DNA of 64,000 nucleotides from an uncultured Mucilaginibacter sp. (GTDB lineage Bacteria; Bacteroidota; Bacteroidia; Sphingobacteriales; Sphingobacteriaceae), in contig NZ_CAITNG010000047.1 of assembly GCF_903893715.1 (NCBI RefSeq), forward strand, positions 62,001 to 126,000. The letters run 5' to 3'. Below are positions 1-7,353 of this stretch, piece by piece (the first letter of the stretch is position 1; each line of letters begins with the position of its first letter). A program made the translations under genes and the position numbers. The notes beneath the pieces were generated by a model. The model had not been told where the DNA came from. It saw only the letters and a program-made list of their open reading frames with translations, and ran no database searches.

Positions 1-453
1 AACATGCGCGCTGATACCCCAAAAACTTTCCTCGCTTATCGACCATATCCCGTTTACTATCTGGTCGGTGAAACGACCCTTGCCTTCAACCGCCTCGGCC
101 ATTGCAAGGTCCCATAACTGGTTTCGTTTTTCGAACGATAGTTTTTCATAATCGGTGCGGTTGCCGGTGCGCACAAATTCAAGCATTACCGTTGCCGGGA
201 TATTTTTGAAATCCTTTTTCAAAGCGGCCTCACCCTTACGGATGATCTTAGCGATAACCGTATCGGGCAGTAGCTGCCGCCAGCCATCGGGTGTTTGGGG
301 GAAGGGTTTGAATTTATTTTGCGGCACAAGCGACCGGCCCAGATCGGTCGATGCTTTTTGCAAAAGTTCGCGATGTATCAATTGTGCTTTTGATCGCGCC
401 GAAAAAACAATAAGGCTCAAAATAAGTAAACAGGTATGCAGGTGTTTCTTCAT
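1..453 (-). CDS. Heparinase II/III-like protein, N-terminal part (3' end outside window)
   Basis: Reading the minus strand from the ATG at 451-453 gives 151 open codons that run off the left edge, so only the N-terminus is present. Residues 1-24 look like a signal peptide (MKKH, hydrophobic core, then SKAQ), so the product is exported. Downstream text such as MLEFVRTGNRTDYE and IWSISEESFWGISAH resembles the N-terminal helical toroid of heparinase II/III-family polysaccharide lyase-like proteins of Bacteroidota; this is from memory of the family, not a search. The catalytic and C-terminal domains are not visible, so substrate cannot be named. Confidence 0.6.
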   Translation of the reverse strand, partial: MKKHLHTCLLILSLIVFSARSKAQLIHRELLQKASTDLGRSLVPQNKFKPFPQTPDGWRQLLPDTVIAKIIRKGEAALKKDFKNIPATVMLEFVRTGNRTDYEKLSFEKRNQLWDLAMAEAVEGKGRFTDQIVNGIWSISEESFWGISAHV

Positions 454-484
454 GGCATTGTTATAAATGGTGAAACAATAATAG

Positions 485-535
485 CTAAAACATTCAATCA
501 TTCGATAAATCAATCATTCGATCATTATTCAACTA
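485..535. repeat. Degenerate ATCATTC-type word array
   Basis: The gap between the heparinase-like gene and the next gene carries a run of near-repeated words (CAATCATTCGATAAATCA then ATCATTCGATCATTATTC). It is one of several intergenic arrays of short degenerate words in this window, and it closely resembles the array found inside the coding sequence near 50341-50377. Confidence 0.55.
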
Positions 536-585
536 AACCTTTCCCGTTAAATTCCCTCCAAAGGATATAATTTACAGACAAGGCC

Positions 586-1047
586 ATGACCGAGATCAAA
601 CAAAATACATTATCCCCGTTCAAAATACTGAGCATCAGTATCGGTGTCATTTATGTATGGTTCGGCGTACTTAAGTTCTTTTTTGGCCTTAGCCCTGCCG
701 AGCAGGTTGCCATACAAACCATCCATCAACTCACCTTTGGCTTAATGCCCGATAGGGTGGCCATCCTAACGCTCGCAGTTTGGGAATGTGGCCTTGGCCT
801 CATGCTGATACTTCGTCGCACCATGAAATGGGTGCTCATCCTCCTGTTTGTACACATGGCCTGCACATTTACCCCATTCATCTTCTTCCCGCATCAAACC
901 TTTATGCGCATGCCTTACGATTTTACCTTGCTGGGCCAATACATCATGAAAAACATCATTATCATCAGCAGCGGCATCGTATTATGGCAATACTATGTAA
1001 AAGGCACTCCGACCAATTATATGCGCCCTTTCAGCGAAAGCATATAA
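586..1047 (+). CDS. DoxX-like small integral membrane protein
   Basis: A 153-residue protein with about four predicted membrane helices (near residues 12-35, 55-76, 78-98 and 118-136). The first helix contains IYVWFGVLKFFFG, the aromatic-Gly-x-x-Lys-Phe pattern typical of the DoxX/DUF417-like family. Family members sit in the inner membrane and are mostly of unknown function; some are linked to redox or terminal oxidase systems. It stands alone, with divergent and unrelated neighbours, so context adds nothing. The assignment rests on helix pattern and one motif and is moderate. Confidence 0.55.
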   Translation: MTEIKQNTLSPFKILSISIGVIYVWFGVLKFFFGLSPAEQVAIQTIHQLTFGLMPDRVAILTLAVWECGLGLMLILRRTMKWVLILLFVHMACTFTPFIFFPHQTFMRMPYDFTLLGQYIMKNIIIISSGIVLWQYYVKGTPTNYMRPFSESI

Positions 1048-1221
1048 CAATCGCAATTATATTCTCGTAATCTCTTCTTCGATGCAATGTATTGGATTTT
1101 AATTCTTTGTAATTTCATTTAAACGGAATTATATTCTTTGTAATGTATATATTACAATACAATTACTCAATAAATTAAACTATCGCAATTTCATAGCGTC
1201 TTAATTACAAACACTAACAAA
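1048..1221 (+). promoter_or_regulatory. AT-rich upstream region with 31-bp spaced direct repeats
   Basis: This 174-bp gap contains ATTCTTTGTAAT at 1102-1113 and again at 1133-1144 (period 31), a weaker related copy ATTCTCGTAAT at 1061-1071, and the inverse sequence ATTACAAT near 1151-1158. The spacing equals about three helical turns. It lies just ahead of the secreted protein gene at 1222. Whether it is an operator is not shown. Confidence 0.35.
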
Positions 1222-1836
1222 ATGAAAAAGTTATTTTTAATATCAGCAATAGCAATAAGTGGGATGATGGTTCAAACCGCTAACGCACAAATACATTTAG
1301 GTTTACATGTTAATTTAGGTGGTCCGGTTTATGTTCCGGCAGCACCTGTATATGCCGACGACGACTATTACTACCTGCCCGATGTACAGGCATACTACTC
1401 TGTAAACAGCCGTATGTATTATTATAACGATGGTTACAACTGGGTGTCGGCTGCTTACTTGCCAGGCGCTTACCGCGACTACGATTGGGCACATGCCCGC
1501 AGGTTCGAAGTACGTGGCGACAGGCCATACTTACACGATGATGTATACCGTGCCCGTTATGGTGCAGCCGAACACTTTGACTGGAACAGGCACGAAGGTT
1601 ACGACAGGGATAGGGCTTATGCCGCCCAACCCCGTAACGACCACCAGGATTATAACCGTGAACAATACCGTGGCGACAACCGTGAGCAATATCACGGCGA
1701 TGACCGTGGCCAATACCAACAACGTAACTATCAACAACAAAACTATAGCCGCCCGCAGGCACAACCACAATACAACAGGGGTAACGACGACAGGGGCAGG
1801 GAACGTGATGGTAGCCACGACAGGCACGGCATATAA
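1222..1836 (+). CDS. Secreted Tyr/Asp/Arg-rich protein with Q-rich repeat tail
   Basis: A 204-residue exported protein. Residues 1-22 form a signal peptide ending in TANAQ. The middle (about 40-110) contains YYYNDGYNWVSA and many Tyr, Asp and Arg residues, a composition I associate with Bacteroidota envelope or spore-coat-like hypothetical proteins. The C-terminal third is low complexity, with imperfect repeats of the type REQYRGD, REQYHGD and RGQYQQR followed by a hydrophilic tail. I recognise no enzymatic motif. A strong terminator follows at 1874-1906. Function unknown; the composition suggests an extracytoplasmic structural or binding role, which is inference. Confidence 0.7.
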   Translation: MKKLFLISAIAISGMMVQTANAQIHLGLHVNLGGPVYVPAAPVYADDDYYYLPDVQAYYSVNSRMYYYNDGYNWVSAAYLPGAYRDYDWAHARRFEVRGDRPYLHDDVYRARYGAAEHFDWNRHEGYDRDRAYAAQPRNDHQDYNREQYRGDNREQYHGDDRGQYQQRNYQQQNYSRPQAQPQYNRGNDDRGRERDGSHDRHGI

Positions 1837-1873
1837 AGAACAGTGTTTTTGTTTGATTGTTGTTTAATGAAGG

Positions 1874-1906
1874 CCGCTCCGGAAGCAATTTCGGGGCGGT
1901 TTTTTA
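1874..1906 (+). terminator. Rho-independent terminator
   Basis: Stem CCGCTCCG (1874-1881) pairs with CGGGGCGG (1892-1899) with one G-U, followed by a run of T at 1900-1905. It ends the gene at 1222-1836 and overlaps the stop codon of the convergent histidine kinase. Confidence 0.85.
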
Positions 1907-4033
1907 TGCTTTGATCAATTCTTCGCCGCTTTCCTTCTTTGCCAACTCCTTTAACAAAACATAAAAGGTTGTGCCCTTTCCAGGTACGCTATCAAACCAT
2001 ATTTCGCCGCCGTGGCTTTCCACAATCTGTTTTGATATCGACAAGCCTAACCCGAACGACGGCTCGCCAATAGTGCCGGGCCTTTTGGCTTCGGTAAACA
2101 TATTGAACACCGTTTGCTTCATTTCGGCGGGTATCCCGATGCCATGGTCTTTTACCGATATCAGGATATTATCATCCCTATGTCCAACCTTTACCAGTAT
2201 CTCGGCTCCCCGCGGGCTAAATTTGATGGCATTGCTAATCAGGTTGCTCATTACGCGCCATATCTTTTCGCGGCTGATGTATAATTCTTCGGGGGTATCC
2301 AGCGCCTCAAAAACAATGCGCTGGTTTTTTTCGGCAGCCTTAAAACGCAACAGGTCAATGCTGTTGCTTACCAGCAAATTGATTTCCACCATCTCTTTTT
2401 TGGTGATTTTTTCACCTATCGTGCCGGTGGCCTCCAATATCTCCCTTATCAGCTCAAGCGAATTGTTGGTCGCAAGCTTTATCAGCTCCAGTAAGTCCTT
2501 TTGTTCACCGTCCACGTCAACTTCTGATAGCAGCAATGCTGTTAACGAGCCTATACCCGCTATAGGGTTGCGCAAATCGTGAGCCACGGCACGTAATATC
2601 TTGTCTTTCTCTTTGTCGTTTAGTTCAAGGTTCAAAAAGGCCCTTTGCAGGCTTTCGTTCTGCTCATGTATCTTCTTGTTCAAATCGCTTAAAGCCAGTA
2701 CGTTGTTTTTTGTCTTCTTCCAGTTGGTGTATACCAATAACACAATGATAAGTGCCATGGCGCCGCATATAATAGCAACCGTAAGGTAAATATGCTGCAT
2801 TCCATTATCGGTTTTTAGCTTGTTTATGTTCGATTGGTTCTCAAAATCCTTAAATTGCTGACTGGCGTCAATCTCGAGCAGCTTGTGTTTCGCTACATCG
2901 CTGGAGTCTTTTAATTGGGCATATTTGTTAAAATAAAGCAATGCCTCTTTAAGGTTGCTTTTGCTTTGATAGTAATTGGCCATCAAATGGCTCCAGTCGA
3001 CTTCGGCATCAGGGTTTTTAACCGTATCCAATTGCCGTCTGATATTTTGCAGCAAAAGGTAAAGCGAATCAGCTGCATTCTGCTCCACATAAATATGGGC
3101 GAGTTTTAGTTCGCTCAGTTCAGCATCTCGGTTATCGTTATCCTTTTTTAAGTTAATGGCAAAGCTCTTTTTAAGCAGGTTTGCGGCTTTTTCATAATCT
3201 TTTTGTATCGTAAATAATTGAGCCTGGTTGCCGTAAACCACACCTTTTGCAACCTCTATCATGCCTTTCTTTTCAGGATATTTAGCTCCTTCGGTATCAA
3301 TAAAGTTTAGCGTTTTATTGTAATAGATACCTGCACTGTCCGTTATCCCGGCCTTATAATAACTTAACGCGGCATTGTCCAATAACTCTTGCCGACGGTA
3401 AAATGTCGCGAAATTCTCATCGCACGACTTTGATTCAATAAAACTCTGGTTAAAATAATCAGCCGCGAGGCCAAAATGCTCTTGTTTATACATTACCATC
3501 CCCAAACGGTAACTGTAGTCGCCAAGCGTGCAGTTGTCTAAGTTATTACGGCCTGTTACTTTACCTTTATAATAGTACTGATAAGCTTCAATATATTTCT
3601 GCTTGTTAAAAGCCACATCGCCCAACGAAAAATAGGCTATCCCGTATAGTTTTGGATAAGCCTCCGGGTGGCCGCTGTTATCCAAAACCATCAGCAGGCT
3701 GTCCGCGTAAAGCAGGCCTTTGTCATTATTGCCCGCAATGTTTACAAAATAGTCGCAATGTAAACGGTAAACCTCAAATCTATCAGCTACCGATATGTTT
3801 TTATATTTTGAAGCCGCCGAATCAATGATGCGTAAACCCTTTACATGGTCTTTGTTAAAATAGATTTGCGAAGCTGAGTCGAGTATCTTTTTGAAACCCG
3901 CCGGCGATGAATTGTTGTTCGGTTTTTGATCGCATCCGGTAACTATCACCACAAAAAAGCACATAATGGCACAAAAAAGATTGATATACAACTTTTTATG
4001 TTTGCCTGTATTTTTTGTACTGATTTCTGGCAT
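1904..4033 (-). CDS. TPR-containing lipoprotein sensor histidine kinase
   Basis: A 709-residue membrane histidine kinase. The N-terminus (hydrophobic stretch then VTGC) is a lipobox, so the mature protein probably begins with a lipidated Cys near residue 34. Residues about 45-395 are tandem TPR-like helices (for example NKQKYIEAYQYYYKGK). One membrane helix follows near 414-435, then a coiled linker, a HisKA dimerisation domain with phospho-acceptor His485 in AVAHDLRNP, and a HATPase domain with the N box NLISNAIKFSP, G1 DHGIGIP and G2 GLGLSISK. It therefore senses an extracytoplasmic signal through TPRs and autophosphorylates in the cytoplasm. No receiver or regulator gene is adjacent, so its partner is unknown. 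Confidence 0.9.
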   Translation of the reverse strand: MPEISTKNTGKHKKLYINLFCAIMCFFVVIVTGCDQKPNNNSSPAGFKKILDSASQIYFNKDHVKGLRIIDSAASKYKNISVADRFEVYRLHCDYFVNIAGNNDKGLLYADSLLMVLDNSGHPEAYPKLYGIAYFSLGDVAFNKQKYIEAYQYYYKGKVTGRNNLDNCTLGDYSYRLGMVMYKQEHFGLAADYFNQSFIESKSCDENFATFYRRQELLDNAALSYYKAGITDSAGIYYNKTLNFIDTEGAKYPEKKGMIEVAKGVVYGNQAQLFTIQKDYEKAANLLKKSFAINLKKDNDNRDAELSELKLAHIYVEQNAADSLYLLLQNIRRQLDTVKNPDAEVDWSHLMANYYQSKSNLKEALLYFNKYAQLKDSSDVAKHKLLEIDASQQFKDFENQSNINKLKTDNGMQHIYLTVAIICGAMALIIVLLVYTNWKKTKNNVLALSDLNKKIHEQNESLQRAFLNLELNDKEKDKILRAVAHDLRNPIAGIGSLTALLLSEVDVDGEQKDLLELIKLATNNSLELIREILEATGTIGEKITKKEMVEINLLVSNSIDLLRFKAAEKNQRIVFEALDTPEELYISREKIWRVMSNLISNAIKFSPRGAEILVKVGHRDDNILISVKDHGIGIPAEMKQTVFNMFTEAKRPGTIGEPSFGLGLSISKQIVESHGGEIWFDSVPGKGTTFYVLLKELAKKESGEELIKA

Positions 4034-4132
4034 TTATTGATGGATTATCAAAAATATAAAAAACAAGATCAAAGTTTATAAATTTTTACACTAATTGCTA
4101 TTAAAATTGAAAAATATAAGTCTAAAAATCAA

Positions 4133-5314
4133 TTATTTAAATGCATCCTCGCCGGTAATGTCCATCCCGGTTATCAATAAATGTATATCATGTGTCCCTT
4201 CATACGTAATAACCGACTCAAGGTTCATCATGTGCCGCATAATGGGGTATTCGCCCGTAATGCCCATGCCGCCCAGCATTTGCCTGGCCTCGCGGGCAAT
4301 GGTAATGGCGGTTTCCACGCTGTTGCGTTTAGCCATCGATATTTGCGCGGGAGTAGCCCTGTTCTCATTTTTCAATATACCCAACCGCCAAACCAATAGT
4401 TGGGCCTTGGTGATTTCGGTGATCATTTCGGCCAGTTTTTTTTGTTGTAGCTGGAAGGCTGCTATGGGCTTGCCAAATTGTTTACGCTGTTTGGTATAAC
4501 GCAAGGCCGTATCATAACAATCCATCGCGCAACCTAAGGCGCCCCAGGCAATACCGTAGCGCGCCTGGTTTAAACAACCTAACGGACCTTTCAGCCCGGC
4601 CACGTTTGGCAGCAGGTTTCCTTTCAGGATCTTAACATTGTCAAACACCAACTCGCCCGTTGCCGATGCCCTAAGTGACCATTTGTTATGCGTTTCGGGC
4701 GTGGAAAAGCCTTCCATACCGCGTTCTACTAACAAGCCGTGTATCTTCCCTGCCTCACTTTTAGCCCACACAACAGCTATATCCGCAAAAGGCGCGTTCG
4801 AAATCCACATTTTCGCGCCGTTCAGCAGGTAGTGGTCGCCCATGTCTTTAAAATTGGTCGTCATACCGCCCGGATCCGAGCCATGGTCGGGTTCAGTCAA
4901 CCCAAAGCAGCCCATCATTTCGCCGCTGGCTAATTTGGGCAGATATTTTTTACGCTGTTCTTCGCTGCCATAGGCATATATCGGGTACATCACCAACGAG
5001 CCCTGCACCGATGCTGTCGACCGTATCCCCGAATCGCCCCGCTCAATTTCCTGCATCATAATGCCGTAAGCAATATAATCCAAACCCGCGCCCCCGTATT
5101 CCACCGGTATCGTCGGCCCGAATGCACCCAATTCGGCCAGGCCTTTCAATAATTGTTTAGGGAAGGTAGCATTCTGCGCATGTTCCTCAATTATCGGGCT
5201 CAATTCCTTCTTCACCCAATCCCGCACTGTTTTGCGTATCAGCAAATGCTCTTCGCTCAACAGCTCATCCAATAAATAATAATCCGGGCTTTGGTATAGG
5301 TCTGTTTTCGGCAT
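4133..5314 (-). CDS. gcdH: Acyl-CoA dehydrogenase, glutaryl-CoA dehydrogenase type
   Basis: A 393-residue flavoenzyme. The start is taken as the ATG at 5312-5314; the frame extends to a TTG at 5335 but that adds only seven non-family residues. ERGDSGIRSTASVQ contains the substrate-carboxylate-binding Arg region of glutaryl-CoA dehydrogenase. GCFGLTEPDHGSD and KMWISNAPFADI are the two FAD/substrate signatures of acyl-CoA dehydrogenases. The catalytic base is Glu372 in VITYEGTHDIH. The expected reaction is oxidative decarboxylation of glutaryl-CoA to crotonyl-CoA in lysine/tryptophan breakdown, in the cytoplasm with ETF as acceptor. It is monocistronic; no ETF gene lies nearby. Glutaryl specificity is inferred from motifs only. 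Confidence 0.88.
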   Translation of the reverse strand: MPKTDLYQSPDYYLLDELLSEEHLLIRKTVRDWVKKELSPIIEEHAQNATFPKQLLKGLAELGAFGPTIPVEYGGAGLDYIAYGIMMQEIERGDSGIRSTASVQGSLVMYPIYAYGSEEQRKKYLPKLASGEMMGCFGLTEPDHGSDPGGMTTNFKDMGDHYLLNGAKMWISNAPFADIAVVWAKSEAGKIHGLLVERGMEGFSTPETHNKWSLRASATGELVFDNVKILKGNLLPNVAGLKGPLGCLNQARYGIAWGALGCAMDCYDTALRYTKQRKQFGKPIAAFQLQQKKLAEMITEITKAQLLVWRLGILKNENRATPAQISMAKRNSVETAITIAREARQMLGGMGITGEYPIMRHMMNLESVITYEGTHDIHLLITGMDITGEDAFK

Positions 5315-5490
5315 AGGCAAAATTATGTTTAACAAAACTAATAATTAATATATAAGTGATGGAATGACCATCAACACCTTTTTTCTATTTAATCAACCCC
5401 ACAAAACGCGAGGGGGGCGGGAGTACGAAATAACAGATCACCCCGCACTCCCAATAAACTAATGAACTGATGAACCAATGAACCGGCAAA
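5315..5490. other. Gene-free region leading into direct repeats
   Basis: No coding potential is seen here. It includes a G-rich stretch near 5410-5422 and a degenerate AATGAACC-type word array at about 5458-5484, directly before the 99-bp repeats. Confidence 0.6.
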
Positions 5491-5705
5491 GGGGGAAAAA
5501 GTAAGAATTAATTTAAACATATATCAAGCTCCTTCCCTTTAAGCGTCCGGCCGATGACTAATGACTTAATGACCCAATGACTAAAGAGAGGGGGAAAAAG
5601 TAAGAATTAATTTAAACATATATCAAGCTCCTTCCCTTTAGGCATCCGGCCAATGACTAATAACTTAATGACCCAATGACTAAAGAGAGGGGGAAAAAGT
5701 AAGAA
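5491..5705. repeat. 99-bp tandem direct repeat, two full copies plus a partial third
   Basis: Copies start at the GGGGG runs at 5491, 5590 and 5689, giving a constant period of 99 bp. The two full copies differ at only a handful of positions, mainly in the last third; the third copy keeps only about 17 bp. Each unit contains AAGTAAGAATTAATTTAAAC and a word array of the form AATGACTAATGACTTAATG. No start-to-stop reading frame spans the units. They lie immediately upstream of the folB 5' fragment. Confidence 0.9.
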
Positions 5706-5760
5706 ATAACAACAAGCTTTTAACATTTCAACCTTACAACTTTTTAACTTTACAACAATC
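5706..5760. repeat. Degenerate TTTACAAC/TTTTAAC word array
   Basis: Successive words TTTTAACATT, TCAACCTTACAAC, TTTTTAAC and TTTACAAC fill the space between the 99-bp repeats and the folB fragment. It is the same class of feature as the other intergenic short-word arrays but with a different word. Confidence 0.5.
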
Positions 5761-5789
5761 ATACAATATACAAAAATTTACCCGTTTAT

Positions 5790-5895
5790 CCTAACTTTAC
5801 CGCATGGTTAAAGTTGGTTTACAAGGTGTCCGTTTTTTTGCCTACCACGGCTTTTACGCCGAAGAGCGGGTTGACGGCAATGATTTTATGGTGGA
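5790..5895 (+). repeat. Left copy of 106-bp folB-derived direct repeat
   Basis: Positions 5790-5895 match 6971-7076 with four mismatches in 106 bp (offset exactly 1181). The repeat contains 14 bp upstream of the folB start codon, including TAACTTTA, and the first 92 nt of folB. Identity stops abruptly after 5895/7076. Confidence 0.95.
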
Positions 5896-5914
5896 GGAAA
5901 AGTTTTTGGGGTAG
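5804..5914 (+). pseudogene. Truncated 5' fragment of folB
   Basis: The ATG at 5804 opens a 36-codon frame whose first 30 residues match the intact dihydroneopterin aldolase at 6985 (MVKVGLQGVRFFAYHGFY), with substitutions A9V and P19A. After codon 30 the sequence departs (EEKFLG) and stops at 5912-5914. It lacks the Tyr and Lys active-site parts and cannot be a working enzyme. It is most simply the stranded 5' end of the original folB after a roughly 1.2-kb insertion restored the gene with an imported 5' end. Confidence 0.9.
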
Positions 5915-5988
5915 TATTTCACTGCCGACGAAACTCGTTTTGTGTATATTTGAAATTTTGGTAAATTTAAGAATATTTGATAAACCTT

Positions 5989-6750
5989 ATGAAACCATAT
6001 CTACTACTATTATTTGTAAGCGCTATTTTAACTGGTTGCAAGGATTCATTTGACGATGCAAGCAAACGGAATGAAAATTTTGTTTGGTGGGTTGATGCTA
6101 AAACAGATAAAGGGAGTTGGGTACCTGTAAAAGGTAGTGGTGTACAGATACAAAATGGGGTATTGACGAGGTTCTATTCAAATGGGAAAGTATTTTCGAA
6201 ATTTAGACTGGTTAATGGAGTTTCTGTGGATACCACACTTTATTATGGGATGGATGGTAAGCCATTTGCTTCTGAATTTAAAAAGGACGGTGACACGATC
6301 ATGTATTTTTTGCATGACGGCCCGCTAAAAACTTATGCACAGAAAGGTTACCTCACAGGCGAGGGTAATATCCAAAATCATACCTACGGTCATTGGCGTA
6401 AGTATTACGAATCGGGCAGATTGCACGTGTTCTATAATTTAAAGAACGATACCGGCAGCATTGAAAATTATTATGAAAATGGGAACCGGGAGGATAGCAA
6501 TTATAGGTATAAAACAAGTGCTGAATCATGGAATATTAGGCATTGGTCCGAAACTGGCAAATTACAAATGGCTTCATTTTTTAAAAACACACCAACTGGA
6601 TATTGTGAAAAATATTATTGGGACGGGCAACTTGAGTCCAGAGGCGAGGTTCTTAATGGAATGAGAGACGGTGAAATAAAAGCCTGGTTTCAGAATGGCA
6701 AAATAAAAGTTATACAACATGTTATAATGGATGTGCTTGACGGGAAGTAA
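5989..6750 (+). CDS. YwqK/MORN-type repeat lipoprotein (antitoxin-like), probably interrupted
   Basis: The start is the ATG at 5989 (an in-frame TTG at 5977 lies in an AT-rich promoter-like stretch with TATATTTG at 5945-5952). Residues 1-17 form a lipoprotein signal ending ILTGC, so the product is probably membrane anchored. The rest is a chain of MORN-variant units of the form GxWRKYYESGxL, YYENGNRED and YYWDGQLESRGEVLNG. Such proteins are commonly named YwqK-family antitoxins, often near toxin genes; function is not proven. The base composition is clearly more AT-rich than its neighbours. A TAA at 6748-6750 ends the frame, yet the repeats continue in the same frame directly after it. Confidence 0.75.
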   Translation: MKPYLLLLFVSAILTGCKDSFDDASKRNENFVWWVDAKTDKGSWVPVKGSGVQIQNGVLTRFYSNGKVFSKFRLVNGVSVDTTLYYGMDGKPFASEFKKDGDTIMYFLHDGPLKTYAQKGYLTGEGNIQNHTYGHWRKYYESGRLHVFYNLKNDTGSIENYYENGNREDSNYRYKTSAESWNIRHWSETGKLQMASFFKNTPTGYCEKYYWDGQLESRGEVLNGMRDGEIKAWFQNGKIKVIQHVIMDVLDGK

Positions 6751-6975
6751 ATGGACTATTATGAAAACGGAAGTCCTAAAACGATACAGTATTATAAAAT
6801 GGGGGTACGTGATGGGCGGCAGATGGTTTATTACCAAAACGGTAAGCTAAAAATGGATGTCAGTGTAACCGATGGAAAACTTAATGGTGAACGCAAAATG
6901 TATACCGAGGATGGTAAGCTTATAAGTGATGAAATTTATGAGGATGGCAATATGATGGAGCGTAAACTTCCCTAA
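6751..6975 (+). pseudogene. C-terminal continuation of the YwqK/MORN-type gene after an in-frame stop
   Basis: It begins with the codon directly after the stop at 6748-6750 and stays in frame. The text MDYYENGSPKTIQYYKMG, then MVYYQNGKLKMDV and MYTEDGKLISDE continues the same repeat register. Read through, LDGK-stop-MDYYENG forms a normal repeat, so one nonsense change most likely split a gene of about 327 codons. Its own TAA (6973-6975) lies inside the right-hand 106-bp folB repeat, so the 3' end of the imported gene may be cut by the junction. An independent start at ATG 6751 is possible but less likely. Confidence 0.7.
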
Positions 6976-7076
6976 CTTTACCGCATGGTTAAAGTTGGTT
7001 TACAGGGTGCCCGTTTTTTTGCCTACCACGGCTTTTACCCCGAAGAGCGCGTTGACGGCAATGATTTTATGGTGGA
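6971..7076 (+). repeat. Right copy of 106-bp folB-derived direct repeat
   Basis: This copy is fused to the rest of folB. It begins five bases before the last base of the YwqK-type frame, whose stop codon it provides. With the left copy it brackets a 1075-bp unique segment. Confidence 0.95.
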
Positions 7077-7353
7077 TGTGGATGTGGAATTTTTGCAGCA
7101 ACAGCATTTTAATACCGATGAGATAGCCCATACCGTAAACTACGAAACGCTTTACCTGATCGCTGAAAAGCACATGAACATTACCCGAAAACTGCTCGAA
7201 ACCGTAGTGCAGGGCATTATCGACGAGATAAAAACGGTTTATCCTTTTGCCGAAGCCATCCGCGTAAGCCTTAAAAAACTCGACCCGCCCTTAAACGGCG
7301 ATGTGGAATGTTCTTTCGTTCAAATTACCTACCACAAGCCCAATGAAATTTAA
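6985..7353 (+). CDS. folB: Dihydroneopterin aldolase FolB
   Basis: A 122-residue protein of normal family length that cleaves 7,8-dihydroneopterin to 6-hydroxymethyl-dihydropterin and glycolaldehyde in folate synthesis. Visible active-site parts are YHGFYPEER with Glu21 (equivalent to Glu22 of the Staphylococcus enzyme), the Tyr in VNYETLY, and the Lys region VSLKKLDPP. The 5' 92 nt are duplicated at 5804-5895 after insertion of the YwqK-type gene, so its present promoter is either carried by the insert or the short TAACTTTA that came with the repeat. It overlaps the next gene by 11 bp, which suggests coupled translation. Confidence 0.93.
   Translation: MVKVGLQGARFFAYHGFYPEERVDGNDFMVDVDVEFLQQQHFNTDEIAHTVNYETLYLIAEKHMNITRKLLETVVQGIIDEIKTVYPFAEAIRVSLKKLDPPLNGDVECSFVQITYHKPNEI

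Noticed and set aside
155..466. Open frame on + strand of 103 codons
   Set aside because: It is antisense to the heparinase-like gene, which reads through to the window edge with a signal peptide and family text.
1310..1888. Open frame on - strand of 192 codons opposite the secreted protein
   Set aside because: Composition is a mirror of the low-complexity coding strand (GHRYPC-type words), with no family text; the + strand has a signal peptide and terminator.
5491..5705. Could the 99-bp repeats be a CRISPR array
   Set aside because: The units are near-identical over their full length, with no short repeat plus unique spacers, and no cas genes are present.
5804..5914. Short coding frame with folB-like start as a working gene
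   Set aside because: It lacks the Tyr and Lys parts of the active site and ends at an unrelated six-residue tail; it is a truncated duplicate.
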